Shown here: piece by piece, positions 36,444-44,893 of the stretch | Layout of the letters: the number at the start of each line of letters is the position of its first letter | How positions within the stretch are numbered: the stretch's first letter is position 1 | Source of the DNA: Pseudofrankia inefficax | Lineage (GTDB): Bacteria; Actinomycetota; Actinomycetes; Frankiales; Frankiaceae | Direction: 5' to 3' | Assembly (NCBI RefSeq): GCF_000166135.1 | Contig: NC_014666.1 | Coordinates: 3,038,001 to 3,102,000 of the forward strand | Length of the DNA stretch: 64,000 nucleotides | Made by a program: the position numbers and the translations under genes | Notes under the pieces: model-generated | Seen by the model: the letters and a program-made list of their open reading frames with translations, nothing else | The model's database searches: none | What the model was told of the DNA's origin: nothing

Positions 36444-37847
36444 TCACGGTCGCGCGGGGGAGGAGCCACGGTCGATCGGAAGTCTGACCCACACCACGGT
36501 GTCGCCGGGCCGCGAGTCGATGCCGATCGTTCCGCCGTGCCGTTCCTCGATGATGCGCCGGACGATGTCCAGGCCGAGCCCGGTGCCCTTGCCGACGTCC
36601 TTCGTGGTGAAAAACGCCTCGAACGCCCGGGCCCGCACCTCTGGCGGCATTCCGGGACCGGTGTCGCCGACCTCGACCACGACGGCGTCACCGTCGAGCC
36701 GGGTGGTGAGGCGCAGGGTGCCGGCACCGTCCATGGCGTCGAGCGCGTTGTCGATGAGGTTCGTCCAGGCCTGGTTGAGCTCGCCGGCGTAGGCGCTGAT
36801 CCGGGGGACCTCCTGACCGAACCGGCGTTCCACCCGCAGGCCGCCGCGCATCTTGTGCCCCAGCATGACCAGGGTGCTTTCCAGGCCCTCGACGAGGTCG
36901 GTGTCCTGCATCGACGCGCGGTCCAGCTGGGAGTACGACCGGACCGCGCCGACGAGCTCGGAGACCCGGCGCGTCGAGCTGCTCACCACACCCAGCAGAT
37001 CGGTGGCGGCGAAGGTGCTCGCGACCCAGACGAGGGCCGGGGCCAGGGCGGGGCCGGTCACCACGTCCGCCACCCGCTCGCACCAGGCGACGTCGATCCC
37101 GGCCTTGGCCAGCACCGGAGCGATCGACCAGCCCTGGCTCACGCCGTGGCCGGTGAGCCAGGACCCCAGGTCCTCCTGCAGGTCCGAGAGGTCCAGCGGG
37201 TCCAGCGGCGCCGAGGGGGCGGCCACCTCGACCCGCAGCTGGTCCAGCGCCCGGAACTGGTCGGCGGCCAGGTCCCCGTCGGCCAGCTGGCGCAGCGACG
37301 ACAGGAGCGTGTCGCAGGTGTCCTTGAGCGCGGCCACCGCCCGCGCGGCCGCCGCGGCCGGGTTGTTGATCTCATGGGCGAGGCCGGCGGCGAGCGTGCC
37401 CAGGGTGACCAGGGCGTCGCGCTGGCGCACGGCCGACTCGATGCTGCGGGCGGTCCCGAACAGGCCCTCGATGATGTGCATGCCGAACGGGAACCACGAC
37501 TCGGTCAGCGCGCGCAGATCCGTCGCGGCGACCCGGAAGAGCCGCCCCGCGGTGCGGGCCCGCCCGGTCGCCAGGTAGACGCCGCGGGCGTCCCAGGCCC
37601 GGAAGCCGCCGGCCCAGCGGCCCGGGCTCGCCATCTGGCCGACGACCGACTCGTCCTGCGCCGTCCGGCGCACCAACTCGATCGCGCCGTCGAGCAGCAC
37701 CCACCAGAAGTCCGCGGGATCGCCGTGGCGGAACAGCTCCTGGCCCGCCTCGAACCTCAGCTCGACGCCCACGGCGAGAAGCTGTTCGAGCTGCTGGTCG
37801 GTGAGCCCGTCGAAAAGGCCCACCGCGTGAAGGTCGCTGGCCCGCAT
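36444..37847 (-). CDS. Cytoplasmic histidine kinase with N-terminal cyclic-nucleotide-binding domain
   Basis: This 467-residue protein has a cNMP-binding-like domain (residues 5-120, LFDGLTDQQLEQLL, LFRHGDPADFWWVLLDG), a dimerisation helix with TLAAGLAHEINNP (phospho-His158) and an ATPase domain with NLIDNALDAMDG, VEVGDTGPGMP and GKGTGLGLDIVRRI. No membrane segment is seen. ATG 37847 lies five bases after the stop of the REC-reductase gene upstream, so the two are cotranscribed. In related cNMP-domain proteins ligand binding alters output; whether this pocket binds cAMP is not clear. Confidence 0.9.
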   Translation of the reverse strand: MRASDLHAVGLFDGLTDQQLEQLLAVGVELRFEAGQELFRHGDPADFWWVLLDGAIELVRRTAQDESVVGQMASPGRWAGGFRAWDARGVYLATGRARTAGRLFRVAATDLRALTESWFPFGMHIIEGLFGTARSIESAVRQRDALVTLGTLAAGLAHEINNPAAAAARAVAALKDTCDTLLSSLRQLADGDLAADQFRALDQLRVEVAAPSAPLDPLDLSDLQEDLGSWLTGHGVSQGWSIAPVLAKAGIDVAWCERVADVVTGPALAPALVWVASTFAATDLLGVVSSSTRRVSELVGAVRSYSQLDRASMQDTDLVEGLESTLVMLGHKMRGGLRVERRFGQEVPRISAYAGELNQAWTNLIDNALDAMDGAGTLRLTTRLDGDAVVVEVGDTGPGMPPEVRARAFEAFFTTKDVGKGTGLGLDIVRRIIEERHGGTIGIDSRPGDTVVWVRLPIDRGSSPARP

Positions 37848-37852
37848 CCCGG

Positions 37853-39505
37853 TCAGCCGAGGAACCGGTGGACCAGCGCGATCGACATCGCTCCGTCGCC
37901 CACGGCCGACGCGACCCGCTTCATCGACTCCAGCCGGACGTCGCCGGCCGCGAAGACGCCGGGAAGGCTGGTCTCCAGCGCCATCGGCGGACGTGGCAGC
38001 GCCCACCGGGCGGCGTAGGCCGGGCTGGTCAGGTCCTGGCCGGTCACGATGAACCCCGCGGGATCACGGGCGACCGCCTCGCCCAGCCACTCGGTGCGCG
38101 GCGCCGCGCCGATGAAGATGAACAGCCAGCTCGCCGGAACCTCCCGGCGGGCGCCCGAGTCGCGGTCCGCGACGGTCAGCGACTCCAGGTGGGTGTCACC
38201 GCCGCAGCCGACGACCTCGCTGCGCAGCGCCACCTCGATGTTGGCCGTCGCGACGATCCGCTCGACCAGGTAGTTCGACATCGAGTCCTCCAGGGCACCG
38301 CCCCGGACCAGGAGCGTGACCCGCTTGGCGTAACGGGCCAGGTTGAGCGCCGCCTGCCCGGCCGAGTTCGCGGCGCCGACGACGAAGACCTCGTCACCCT
38401 CGCACTGCGCGGCGTCGGCGGCGTTGGCGCCGTAGTAGACGCCGCGGCCGATCAGCCCGTCCAGGCCCGGCGCCGCCAGCCGCCGGTAGGAGACGCCCGT
38501 CGCCACGACCACCGACCGCGCCTCGACCTCGCCGGAGCCGGCCAGCCGCACGCCCAGCACCGGGCCGCGCGGCTCGATGCCGACCACCTCGCGGGCGAGC
38601 ACCATCTCCGCGCCGAACCGGGAGACCTGCGCGACCGCGCGATGGGTGAGGTCGGAGCCGGTCAGCCCCTTGGGGAAACCGAGGTAGTTCTCGATCGCCG
38701 CGCTCTGGCTGGCCTGGCCGCCGGGCGCCTCCCGCTCGACGACGACCGTGCTGAGCCCCTCGGAGGCGGCGTAGACCGCGGCGGCCAGGCCGGCCGGGCC
38801 GCCGCCGACGATGCAGACGTCGTACAGCGGCTGCTCGGCCCGGGTGCGGATCCGCAGGGCGTCGGCGAGGTCCAGCGGCGAGGGCGACCTCAGGTTCGGG
38901 CCGTCCGGGACCAGCACCAGCGGCAGGTGGTCCGTGGTAGCGCCGGCCAGCTCGACCAGCCGGCGCGCCTCGGCGTCCCGGTCGATCTCGAACCACAGGT
39001 ATGGCACGTGGTTGCGGTCCAGGAAGGTCTTGACCTCGTGGCTGCGCACCGACCAGCGGTGCCCGACGACGCGCAGGCCGCCCGCGCGGTCCGGGTTGGC
39101 GTGCCGCCAGTCCGTGAGCAGCCCGTCGATGGCCGGGAACAGCCGCTCCTGCGGCGGATCCCAGGGCTTGAGCAGGTAGTAGTCCAGCCCGATGTCGTTG
39201 ATCGCCGCGATGGCGACGTTCGTGTCCGCGTAGGCGGTCAGCAGCAGCTTCTTGGCGCCGGGCGCGTGGGTCTCGGCCTGGCGCAGCAGCTCGATGCCGG
39301 TCATGGCGGGCATCCGCTGGTCGGCGACGATCAGGGCCACCGGCTGGTCGCGCAGCGCCAGCCGGGCCAGCGTCGCCAGCGCCTGCTCGCCGGACGCGGC
39401 GGCGACGACGCGGTATTCGGACCCATACTGACTGTGGAGATCGCGGCTGATCGCCGCCGAGACGTCCGGGTCGTCATCGACCGTCACGATCGTTGGCCTG
39501 CGCAT
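37853..39505 (-). CDS. Receiver domain fused to thioredoxin-reductase-like FAD enzyme
   Basis: At 550 residues it holds three modules: a receiver (1-125; acidic Asp10-12, Asp62 in ADQRMP, Lys113 in LLKPW), a glutaredoxin-like segment (about 145-215, GHRWSVRSHEVKTFLDR) and an FAD/NAD reductase (228-550, CIVGGGPAGLAAAVYAASEG; VVGAANSAGQAALNLAR; GVFAAGDVR). The expected redox CxxC is missing in both: the glutaredoxin-like pair reads Ser-Val-Arg-Ser, and the reductase has GANAADAAQCEG with one Cys. It forms an operon with the kinase, which may phosphorylate it; redox state would be the output or input. Confidence 0.9.
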   Translation of the reverse strand: MRRPTIVTVDDDPDVSAAISRDLHSQYGSEYRVVAAASGEQALATLARLALRDQPVALIVADQRMPAMTGIELLRQAETHAPGAKKLLLTAYADTNVAIAAINDIGLDYYLLKPWDPPQERLFPAIDGLLTDWRHANPDRAGGLRVVGHRWSVRSHEVKTFLDRNHVPYLWFEIDRDAEARRLVELAGATTDHLPLVLVPDGPNLRSPSPLDLADALRIRTRAEQPLYDVCIVGGGPAGLAAAVYAASEGLSTVVVEREAPGGQASQSAAIENYLGFPKGLTGSDLTHRAVAQVSRFGAEMVLAREVVGIEPRGPVLGVRLAGSGEVEARSVVVATGVSYRRLAAPGLDGLIGRGVYYGANAADAAQCEGDEVFVVGAANSAGQAALNLARYAKRVTLLVRGGALEDSMSNYLVERIVATANIEVALRSEVVGCGGDTHLESLTVADRDSGARREVPASWLFIFIGAAPRTEWLGEAVARDPAGFIVTGQDLTSPAYAARWALPRPPMALETSLPGVFAAGDVRLESMKRVASAVGDGAMSIALVHRFLG

Positions 39506-39859
39506 AGGGGCATGCTATTAGCTCCCGAGCGCACTATTTTCATGATCAATCGGGCTGGATCGGCGACTTTCGCGATCTGTTGGGCGGGCGGCTCGCGCCG
39601 CCGAGCGCCCGGGTCGCGCGCCGGGTCCTCCGGGGTGTTGTCCTTCCGTCCGCGGCCGGTCGCCGCTGGGCAAATGCCGGACAGGACATGGACAGTTTTT
39701 CGCATAAATGTCCGAAAGTGGGCATCTGGCACGTTTGGGTGCTCCCGGGCGAGCGACATCGACTAGTTTCACCGGCACACCGGGCCTTTCGGCCGGTGAC
39801 GGGGGGAGACGGCGATCCCGGGCTCGGTGTCGTCGCGGCTTGGACCGGGCTGCCCCACC
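39506..39859. other. Divergent intergenic region, about 350 bp
   Basis: It separates the REC-reductase operon from the LuxR-type regulator gene and should hold both promoters. AT-rich patches occur near 39505-39550 and 39695-39720. A short imperfect hairpin CACCGGGCC-TTTC-GGCCGGTG lies at 39776-39798. No gene is supported. Confidence 0.45.
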
Positions 39860-40984
39860 ATGTCCTCGCCGCCCATGAACCCGGGGCGGAAGGGCGCGGC
39901 GTGCGGCGTGCGCGACGACGAGCTGTTAGGCCTCGGCGAGCTGGGACTGCGGCTGTTCCGGGCGGTGGCACGCGAGCCAGGTAGCGACCTGACTACCCTC
40001 GCCGGACTCACCGGCGATCCGGTCGAGGCCGTCGAGGCGGAGGCGCGGCGCCAGATCGCCGCCGGCCTGCTGACCGACGTCGGCGGCAGGTGGGAGGCCC
40101 GTGACCCGGCCGCGGTCCTGGCCGACCGCCAGGCCCTGGAGCTTCGGTCCCAGCACCAGGCACACCGGGCCGAACGCGCAGCCCTGGCCCGCGCCGGGCT
40201 GCTCGCTGACTACCTGACCGGCCGGCACCACCGGCGTGGCCGGGCGTACGAGGTGCTCAGCCCGCGGCAGATGTGGGCCCGGCTGGCGGAGGTCACCGAG
40301 TCCGCCCAGACCGATCTGCGGTTCCTGCTCGACGGTGGGCCGGCCCCGGCGAACGACCGCGCCGAGGTCGCGGGGGCCCTGGTGCGGGCCGCGGGCCGCG
40401 GGGTGCGCGTCACCGGGGTGTGCGCCCCGTCGCCCGAGGCCCCGCCGGAGCTCGTCCAGCTGCCGCCGCCGAGCCGCGTTCAGGTCTACCCGCACGTCCC
40501 GCTGCGCGCGGTCGTCGTCGACCACGCGACGGCCCTCGTGCCGATCAACGCGCCCCGGCTCGACCGAGGGGGCTACGCGTTCACGTCGCCCGGCCTCGTC
40601 GCGCTGGTCACCAGCCTCGTCGACCTCGTCCACGCCAACGCGGCCCGCGACCCCGCCGGCGGCGTCGGCAGCGTCGTCGGCGCCGAGGGCGCGCCGGACG
40701 CCAGCCCCACCGCCGCTGAGCTGAGCCCGTCACCGGCGCTGCGCCGCCAGGCGATCTGCGACCTGCTCGCCACCGGCGCCCGCGACCCCGAGATCGCCGT
40801 CCGCCTCGGCGTCCCCGTCCGCACGATCCGCCGCGACATCTCCGTGCTGATGGCCCAGACCGGGACGCGCAGCCGGTTCGCCCTCGGTGTCGCGCTCGCC
40901 AACGACCACCTGATGGGCCTCGCCGCCCGCGGCGGCGAGGCCACCCCGCCCCCGGCCGGGCCGCCGATGACCACGGGGCTCTGA
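39860..40984 (+). CDS. Transcriptional regulator with C-terminal LuxR-type HTH
   Basis: The protein of about 374 residues has an N-terminal winged-helix-like part (LGLRLFRAVAREPGSDLTTL), a middle domain resembling TrmB-type effector regions (LDGGPAPANDRAEVAGALVR, GVRVTGVCAP), and a C-terminal helix-turn-helix (ICDLLATGARDPEIAVRLGV, PVRTIRRDISVLMAQTGT). The start is unsure: ATG 39860, ATG 39875 and GTG 39908 are all possible, none with a strong ribosome site. It has a TTA codon at 39926. Its stop lies inside a tandem repeat. Targets are unknown. Confidence 0.82.
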   Translation: MSSPPMNPGRKGAACGVRDDELLGLGELGLRLFRAVAREPGSDLTTLAGLTGDPVEAVEAEARRQIAAGLLTDVGGRWEARDPAAVLADRQALELRSQHQAHRAERAALARAGLLADYLTGRHHRRGRAYEVLSPRQMWARLAEVTESAQTDLRFLLDGGPAPANDRAEVAGALVRAAGRGVRVTGVCAPSPEAPPELVQLPPPSRVQVYPHVPLRAVVVDHATALVPINAPRLDRGGYAFTSPGLVALVTSLVDLVHANAARDPAGGVGSVVGAEGAPDASPTAAELSPSPALRRQAICDLLATGARDPEIAVRLGVPVRTIRRDISVLMAQTGTRSRFALGVALANDHLMGLAARGGEATPPPAGPPMTTGL

Positions 40985-41048
40985 CTGGTCGCGGGGCTCT
41001 GACTGGTCGAGTGGCTCTGACTGGTCACTGGGCTCCGACTGGTCGCGC
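40977..41048. repeat. Four tandem 18-bp repeats spanning a stop codon
   Basis: GGCTCTGACTGGTCGCGG (40977-40994) is followed by three similar copies to 41048. The stop codon of the LuxR-type gene (TGA, 40982-40984) lies in copy 1, and TGA recurs in copies 2 and 3; copy 4 has CGA. The unit length is a multiple of three. Confidence 0.95.
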
Positions 41049-41276
41049 CGCGGGCCACCCCCCTGACGGTGGCCCGCGGCGCGCCGGCCCTCGCGCCGTC
41101 GCGGCGCGGGCCCGCGCCGTCGCGGACGACAGGTGTTCGGAGCCGGCGGCCGGGTGGATGGGTGCGGATGTGGACCGATGTGCCAGGAGCGCCGTGACCG
41201 GCGCCGGGACCCGGTCTCGGCCGGCGGGGAGCGGCGCCGGCCCAGGGCGCGCCGGTGCCGCGCGGCGGGATCAACT

Positions 41277-41302
41277 TTGAGGTCGACGTCGACCTCAACA
41301 TT
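41277..41302. promoter_or_regulatory. Regulon element a: 22-bp perfect palindrome
   Basis: TTGAGGTCGAC followed directly by GTCGACCTCAA (41277-41298) is a perfect palindrome. Its right part reads TCGACGTCGACCTCAACATT (41283-41302), a match to the shared island consensus. TACATT follows at 41307. It lies 319 bases upstream of the substrate-binding protein gene. A TetR-type repressor is the likely ligand. Confidence 0.65.
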
Positions 41303-41432
41303 GCGATACATTGCCTCGCGTCAGGCACCGTGCGTTCCACCGATCTCGGGGCTGGCGCGCCCGCGGGCGCCGGTCCCCAAGCCGTAGCGTCCCGCGCCGC
41401 AAGATTGGAGTCCTGACGCCCATTACTTAACA

Positions 41433-41470
41433 CCGTGGGCCGGCGGCCCTCTCTCTCGGGCGGCCCACGG
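41433..41470. repeat. Inverted repeat in the leader of the substrate-binding protein gene
   Basis: CCGTGGGCCG (41433-41442) and CGGCCCACGG (41461-41470) form a perfect 10-bp stem with an 18-base pyrimidine-rich loop, 147 bases before the ATG. It could be a terminator, an attenuator or an mRNA-stabilising hairpin. Confidence 0.6.
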
Positions 41471-41616
41471 CGGCCGGCGGGCACCTCCACAGGACCCGGC
41501 CATGTTGCCAGGGCATTTCTCCCAGGATCTTGTCAAAGGCGATCACCCGGGCATGCCAGGTTTGTCCCGCATTCGCCGTTGAAGTTCTCGCAATATCAAT
41601 CAGGAGTGGCCAGGAA

Positions 41617-42864
41617 ATGCGTTCGAGGTCAAGAAGTGTTCTTGTCGCCGTGGCTGCCGCGAGCGCTCTCGCGGCAACCGCGGCCTGCGGTTCCAGCTCC
41701 GGCGGAACCGCTGGCGCTGCGACAGCCGGCCCCAGCAAGTCGATTGTCATCGGTCTGTTAACGGACCAGACCGGCCCGGCGGCGTCCGCGGCCCGGACAA
41801 GCGTGGACGGAATGAAGGCCGGCGTTCAGTACGCGGCCCGCAACGGCTACAAGATCCGTTATGTCGTCGCGGACACGGCGACGAACCCGACGACCGCGCT
41901 GGCCGCCGCCCAGAAGATGGTCACCCGTGACCACGTCTCGGCGGTCGTCGCGCTGTCGGCGCTGACCTTCACGACCTCGGCCTATTTCACCCAGCACAAC
42001 GTCCCGGTGCTGGGCAACGGCCAGGACGGCCCCGAGTGGATCACGGCTCCCAACATGTTCTCCGTGGTGGGCGCGCTGAACACCACCAAGGTCGCCACGA
42101 CCGCGGGCACGTTCTTCAAGGCGCAGGGCGTGACCACCCTGGGCGCCCTCGGCTACGCCATCTCGCCGACGTCCGCGGAGACGGCGAAGGCGGCGGGGGA
42201 GTCGGCGAAGAAGGCCGGTATCAAGGTCGGCTACCTGAACGCCGCCGTTCCCTTCGGCACGACCGACATCGGTCCCGTCGCGCTGGCGATGAAGAGCGCC
42301 GGCGTCGACGGGCTGGCCCTCCAGATCGACCCCAACACGAGCTTCGCGCTCATCACGGCGCTTCGTGACCAGGGCGTCAACATCAAGGCCGCGCTGCTGC
42401 CGACCGGGTACGGCGGCGACCTCCTCGGGGCCGGCCCCGGGGCGATCAACGACGCGCAGGGCGCGTACTTCGGCATGCAGTTCGAGCCGATCGAGCTGCA
42501 GACCGCGGCGACCAAGCAGTTCTCGGCCGACCTCAAGGCCGGGGGCGTCACGGGTGCGCCGACGTACGCCATGTACAGCAGCTACGTCTCCGTGGGCCTG
42601 CTGGTCCAGGCCCTGAAGGCGAGCGGCGGCCAGACCGCGTCGGCTCCCCTGATCAAGGCGCTGTCCGGCATCCACGACTTCACCGCGCTCGGCCTGTTCG
42701 GCAGCCACAAGCTCGACATCAACGACCGTAAGAGCAGCGTCGGCGGCGTCGACAACTGCCTGTGGGTCACCAAGCTGGAAGGCAAGGTGTTCACGCCGGT
42801 CAAGAACGCCTCGCCGGTCTGTGGCTCGGTGATCGACGGCGTCACGGTGTCGGCCTCGTCCTGA
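41617..42864 (+). CDS. ABC transporter substrate-binding lipoprotein (branched-chain amino acid type)
   Basis: This 415-residue protein has a lipoprotein signal (basic RSRSR, then VLVAVAAASALAATAAC with Cys24) and a type 1 periplasmic-binding fold: SIVIGLLTDQTGPAA, GMKAGVQYAARNG, TALAAAQKMVTRDHVSAVV, YAISPTSAETAKAAGESAKK. Such proteins, called Leu/Ile/Val-binding, often bind aromatic or steroid-like acids in catabolic islands. No permease or ATPase gene lies beside it. ATG 41617 follows AGGAG. It has a TTA codon at 41758. It may capture the substrate of the island. Confidence 0.9.
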   Translation: MRSRSRSVLVAVAAASALAATAACGSSSGGTAGAATAGPSKSIVIGLLTDQTGPAASAARTSVDGMKAGVQYAARNGYKIRYVVADTATNPTTALAAAQKMVTRDHVSAVVALSALTFTTSAYFTQHNVPVLGNGQDGPEWITAPNMFSVVGALNTTKVATTAGTFFKAQGVTTLGALGYAISPTSAETAKAAGESAKKAGIKVGYLNAAVPFGTTDIGPVALAMKSAGVDGLALQIDPNTSFALITALRDQGVNIKAALLPTGYGGDLLGAGPGAINDAQGAYFGMQFEPIELQTAATKQFSADLKAGGVTGAPTYAMYSSYVSVGLLVQALKASGGQTASAPLIKALSGIHDFTALGLFGSHKLDINDRKSSVGGVDNCLWVTKLEGKVFTPVKNASPVCGSVIDGVTVSASS

Positions 42865-42916
42865 GGCGACGGCCTCGACGGCGGCGCAGGTCGGCCGCGC
42901 CGCCGTTCGAGGTCAG

Positions 42917-42952
42917 GAACGACCGCTCAGCCTCCGGGCTGGGCGGTCGTTC
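42917..42952. terminator. Bidirectional terminator hairpin
   Basis: GAACGACCGCTCAGCC and GGCTGGGCGGTCGTTC form a 16-bp stem with one G-T pair and a loop of four bases (42917-42952). It lies between the convergent substrate-binding protein and enoyl-CoA hydratase genes, five bases before the latter's stop. Confidence 0.8.
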
Positions 42953-42956
42953 TCGT

Positions 42957-43916
42957 CTACGGGGCGCTGGAGCCCGAGCCGTCGGTCGAGACCCGCTTCA
43001 GGGAGATCTGCGGGACGAGATCGAGCTCGGGCAGGTCCGCTCCGGTGACCGCGACCGGGTCGAGGTCGTCGGCCAGCGGCGGGAAGGCGGCCTTGCGCTT
43101 CTCCAGGTAGCTGGTCAGGCCCTCGCGGAAGTCCTGGCCGGTGACCGCGACCGCCATGGCCCGGTAGGAGCGGTCCAGCGACGCCTCGAGGTCGCCCTGC
43201 TGGTCGGTGTGCAGCTGGTGGCGCAGCAGCGCGAGGGACGTCGGCGAGCAGTTCTCGGCGATGTCGGCGGCGTAGGCGCGGGTCGCCGCGGCCAGCTCGC
43301 CCGGCTCGACGACACGGTTGACCAGGCCCAGCGCCAGCGCCTCGTCCGCGTCGAAGACCCGGGAGGACAGCAGCAGGTCGGCCGCCCGCCCGGCCCCGAT
43401 CAGCCGGGGCAGCAGCCAGGTGACGCCGAACTCGCCGGCCAGCCCGCGCCGGGCGAAGGCCGTGGTGAAACGGACCCCGCGCGCGGCGATCCGCACGTCG
43501 CACAGCAGCGCCTGCACCAGGCCCATGCCGGCGCACGCGCCGTTCACCGCCGCGACCATCGGCTTGCGCAGCGCCCGCGCCCGGACCGGCGAGCGGCGCC
43601 CGGTCAGGTCCAGGCCGTCGTTCGTGATCCCTTCGAGGCGGCCGCTGTCGACCCCCGGGCAGAAGGTGGTGCCCGCCCCGGTCAGGATCACCACCCGGAT
43701 CCGGGGGTCGCGGTCGACCAGCTCCAGGACCTCGAAGTACCGCTGCTCCAGCTCGGGGTTCCAGCCGTTGCGCCGCTGCGGGCGGTTCAGGATCACCACG
43801 CCGACGCCGTCGGTCCCGATGTGGAGCGCCACCGGCCCGTCGGTCACCTCCGCGACGTCGCCGTCAGCCGGGGCGTAGCCGAGGCTGCTCGCCGGGGCCT
43901 GGTTGTCTGCCGTCAC
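42957..43916 (-). CDS. Enoyl-CoA hydratase/isomerase family protein
   Basis: The 319-residue crotonase has LNRPQRRNGWNP, FCPGVDSGRLEG for the first oxyanion segment, NGACAGMGLVQALLCDVRIA and GLAGEFGVTWLLPRLIG. It is about 50 residues longer than usual, with an extra N-terminal stretch and a C-terminal tail. GTG 43916 overlaps the stop of the TetR gene, so they are coupled. It probably hydrates an enoyl-CoA made by the acyl-CoA dehydrogenases of the island. Confidence 0.92.
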   Translation of the reverse strand: MTADNQAPASSLGYAPADGDVAEVTDGPVALHIGTDGVGVVILNRPQRRNGWNPELEQRYFEVLELVDRDPRIRVVILTGAGTTFCPGVDSGRLEGITNDGLDLTGRRSPVRARALRKPMVAAVNGACAGMGLVQALLCDVRIAARGVRFTTAFARRGLAGEFGVTWLLPRLIGAGRAADLLLSSRVFDADEALALGLVNRVVEPGELAAATRAYAADIAENCSPTSLALLRHQLHTDQQGDLEASLDRSYRAMAVAVTGQDFREGLTSYLEKRKAAFPPLADDLDPVAVTGADLPELDLVPQISLKRVSTDGSGSSAP

Positions 43917-44614
43917 TGCGTGTCCTTTTCGCGTATGCCCAGGGCGTTGAGCCAGATCCGGGTGAGCGCCTCGATGGCGGTGTCGGTGTCCGCGTTGACC
44001 GGGTCGTGCGAGTTGAACAGCAGCTCGGCGAAGTAGGCGACCATGCCGCCGAGCGCCTGGGCCGCGTAGTAGGGCTCGATGGCCGGGTCGGCCAGGCCGC
44101 TCGCCTGCAGGGCCCGGATCCGCCGTTCGATGGCGTGCGCGAAGGCGTCCTGGCGCTGGAAGCGGGTCCGCCAGACCTCGACGTCGATGGTGGCGACCTG
44201 GTGGATGACGCGCATGATCCCGGCGTTGGCGGCGTAGGTCCGCAGGTAGTGCTCGTTGGCCGCTCGGATGCGTTCGACCGGGTCGTGGTCGTTGTCGGTG
44301 GCGTGCTCGACGGTGAGCAGGTCCAGCTCGATCGAGTCGACGAGGGTGCGGAAGATCTCTTCCTTGGAGACGAAGTACGTGTAGAAGGAGCCGTGCGAGA
44401 CGCCGGCCTCGTCGCAGATGTCGGCGACCCGGGCCTGCAGGAAGCCGTCGCGTTCGAACACGACGCGGGCCGCGTCGAGCAGCTGGTCCCGGGTCTGGCG
44501 GCCCCGGCTGGTGCGCCCGGTTCCCCGGCGCTTGTTGCGGGCCGCGCCCTGCCAGCCCCGGGTCGCGTTGGGGATCGACGCCAGCGGCTCGGCGCGCTCG
44601 GCTCCCTCAGCCAC
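43913..44614 (-). CDS. TetR family regulator 1
   Basis: The 233-residue protein has a TetR DNA-binding domain (about 40-85): TRDQLLDAARVVFERDGFLQ, ARVADICDEAGVSHGSFYTY, FVSKEEIF. The rest is helical and should hold the ligand pocket, often an acyl-CoA. GTG 44614 starts it; two near-copies of the start region lie just upstream. It is cotranscribed with the enoyl-CoA hydratase. It is one of two candidates for the protein that binds the shared 20-bp element, one copy of which lies 180 bases upstream. Confidence 0.92.
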   Translation of the reverse strand: MAEGAERAEPLASIPNATRGWQGAARNKRRGTGRTSRGRQTRDQLLDAARVVFERDGFLQARVADICDEAGVSHGSFYTYFVSKEEIFRTLVDSIELDLLTVEHATDNDHDPVERIRAANEHYLRTYAANAGIMRVIHQVATIDVEVWRTRFQRQDAFAHAIERRIRALQASGLADPAIEPYYAAQALGGMVAYFAELLFNSHDPVNADTDTAIEALTRIWLNALGIREKDTQ

Positions 44615-44646
44615 GTCGATCCTCAGCCACTGCGATCCTCAGCCAC
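44605..44646. repeat. Three tandem 16-bp repeats covering a start codon
   Basis: On the minus strand GTGGCTGAGG occurs three times at 16-base spacing, at 44646-44637, 44630-44621 and 44614-44605. The last copy holds the GTG start of TetR 1. The copies place GTG codons at 16 and 32 bases upstream, out of frame with the gene, so translation could start at several places. Confidence 0.9.
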
Positions 44647-44723
44647 TCCGAAACCCCCTGTCGGCGTCCTGCACCGCGACGCCGCCGCGGTCGGCCACCT
44701 GCCGGCCAAAGGATCGCATCTTA

Positions 44724-44743
44724 CGCATAGTAACGCATAGTAA
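44724..44743. repeat. Direct repeat in the TetR 1 promoter region
   Basis: CGCATAGTAA is repeated head to tail (44724-44733, 44734-44743). On the minus strand each copy reads TTACTATGCG and offers a -10-like TACTAT, the same hexamer seen upstream of the P450 at 50102. It may form a double promoter for TetR 1. Confidence 0.75.
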
Positions 44744-44795
44744 CGCCCTGTCCGCGCAGAGCGTTCTTCCGCGCGACCCATCGTCTCTGAGCATT

Positions 44796-44815
44796 GGAGT
44801 CGACGTCAATGTCGG
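44796..44815 (-). promoter_or_regulatory. Regulon element b
   Basis: On the minus strand it reads CCGACATTGACGTCGACTCC, close to the island consensus. It lies 180 bases upstream of the TetR 1 gene, so autoregulation of the TetR 1-hydratase operon is likely. Confidence 0.6.
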
Positions 44816-44893
44816 CTTTGACGCAGCGCCCACCCGCGGCGGGCGGGGCTGTGAGACGGGCGGGCCGCGGGGGGAGCACCCGGCCGGGGGAGT

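Larger units (their letters stand above)
40985..41616. other. Intergenic region, about 630 bp, with regulatory elements
   Basis: No gene is supported. From left to right it has the rest of the 18-bp repeat, a GC-rich stretch, the regulon element and 22-bp palindrome near 41277-41302, a candidate -10 TACATT (41307-41312), the inverted repeat at 41433-41470, and the leader of the substrate-binding protein gene. Confidence 0.6.
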
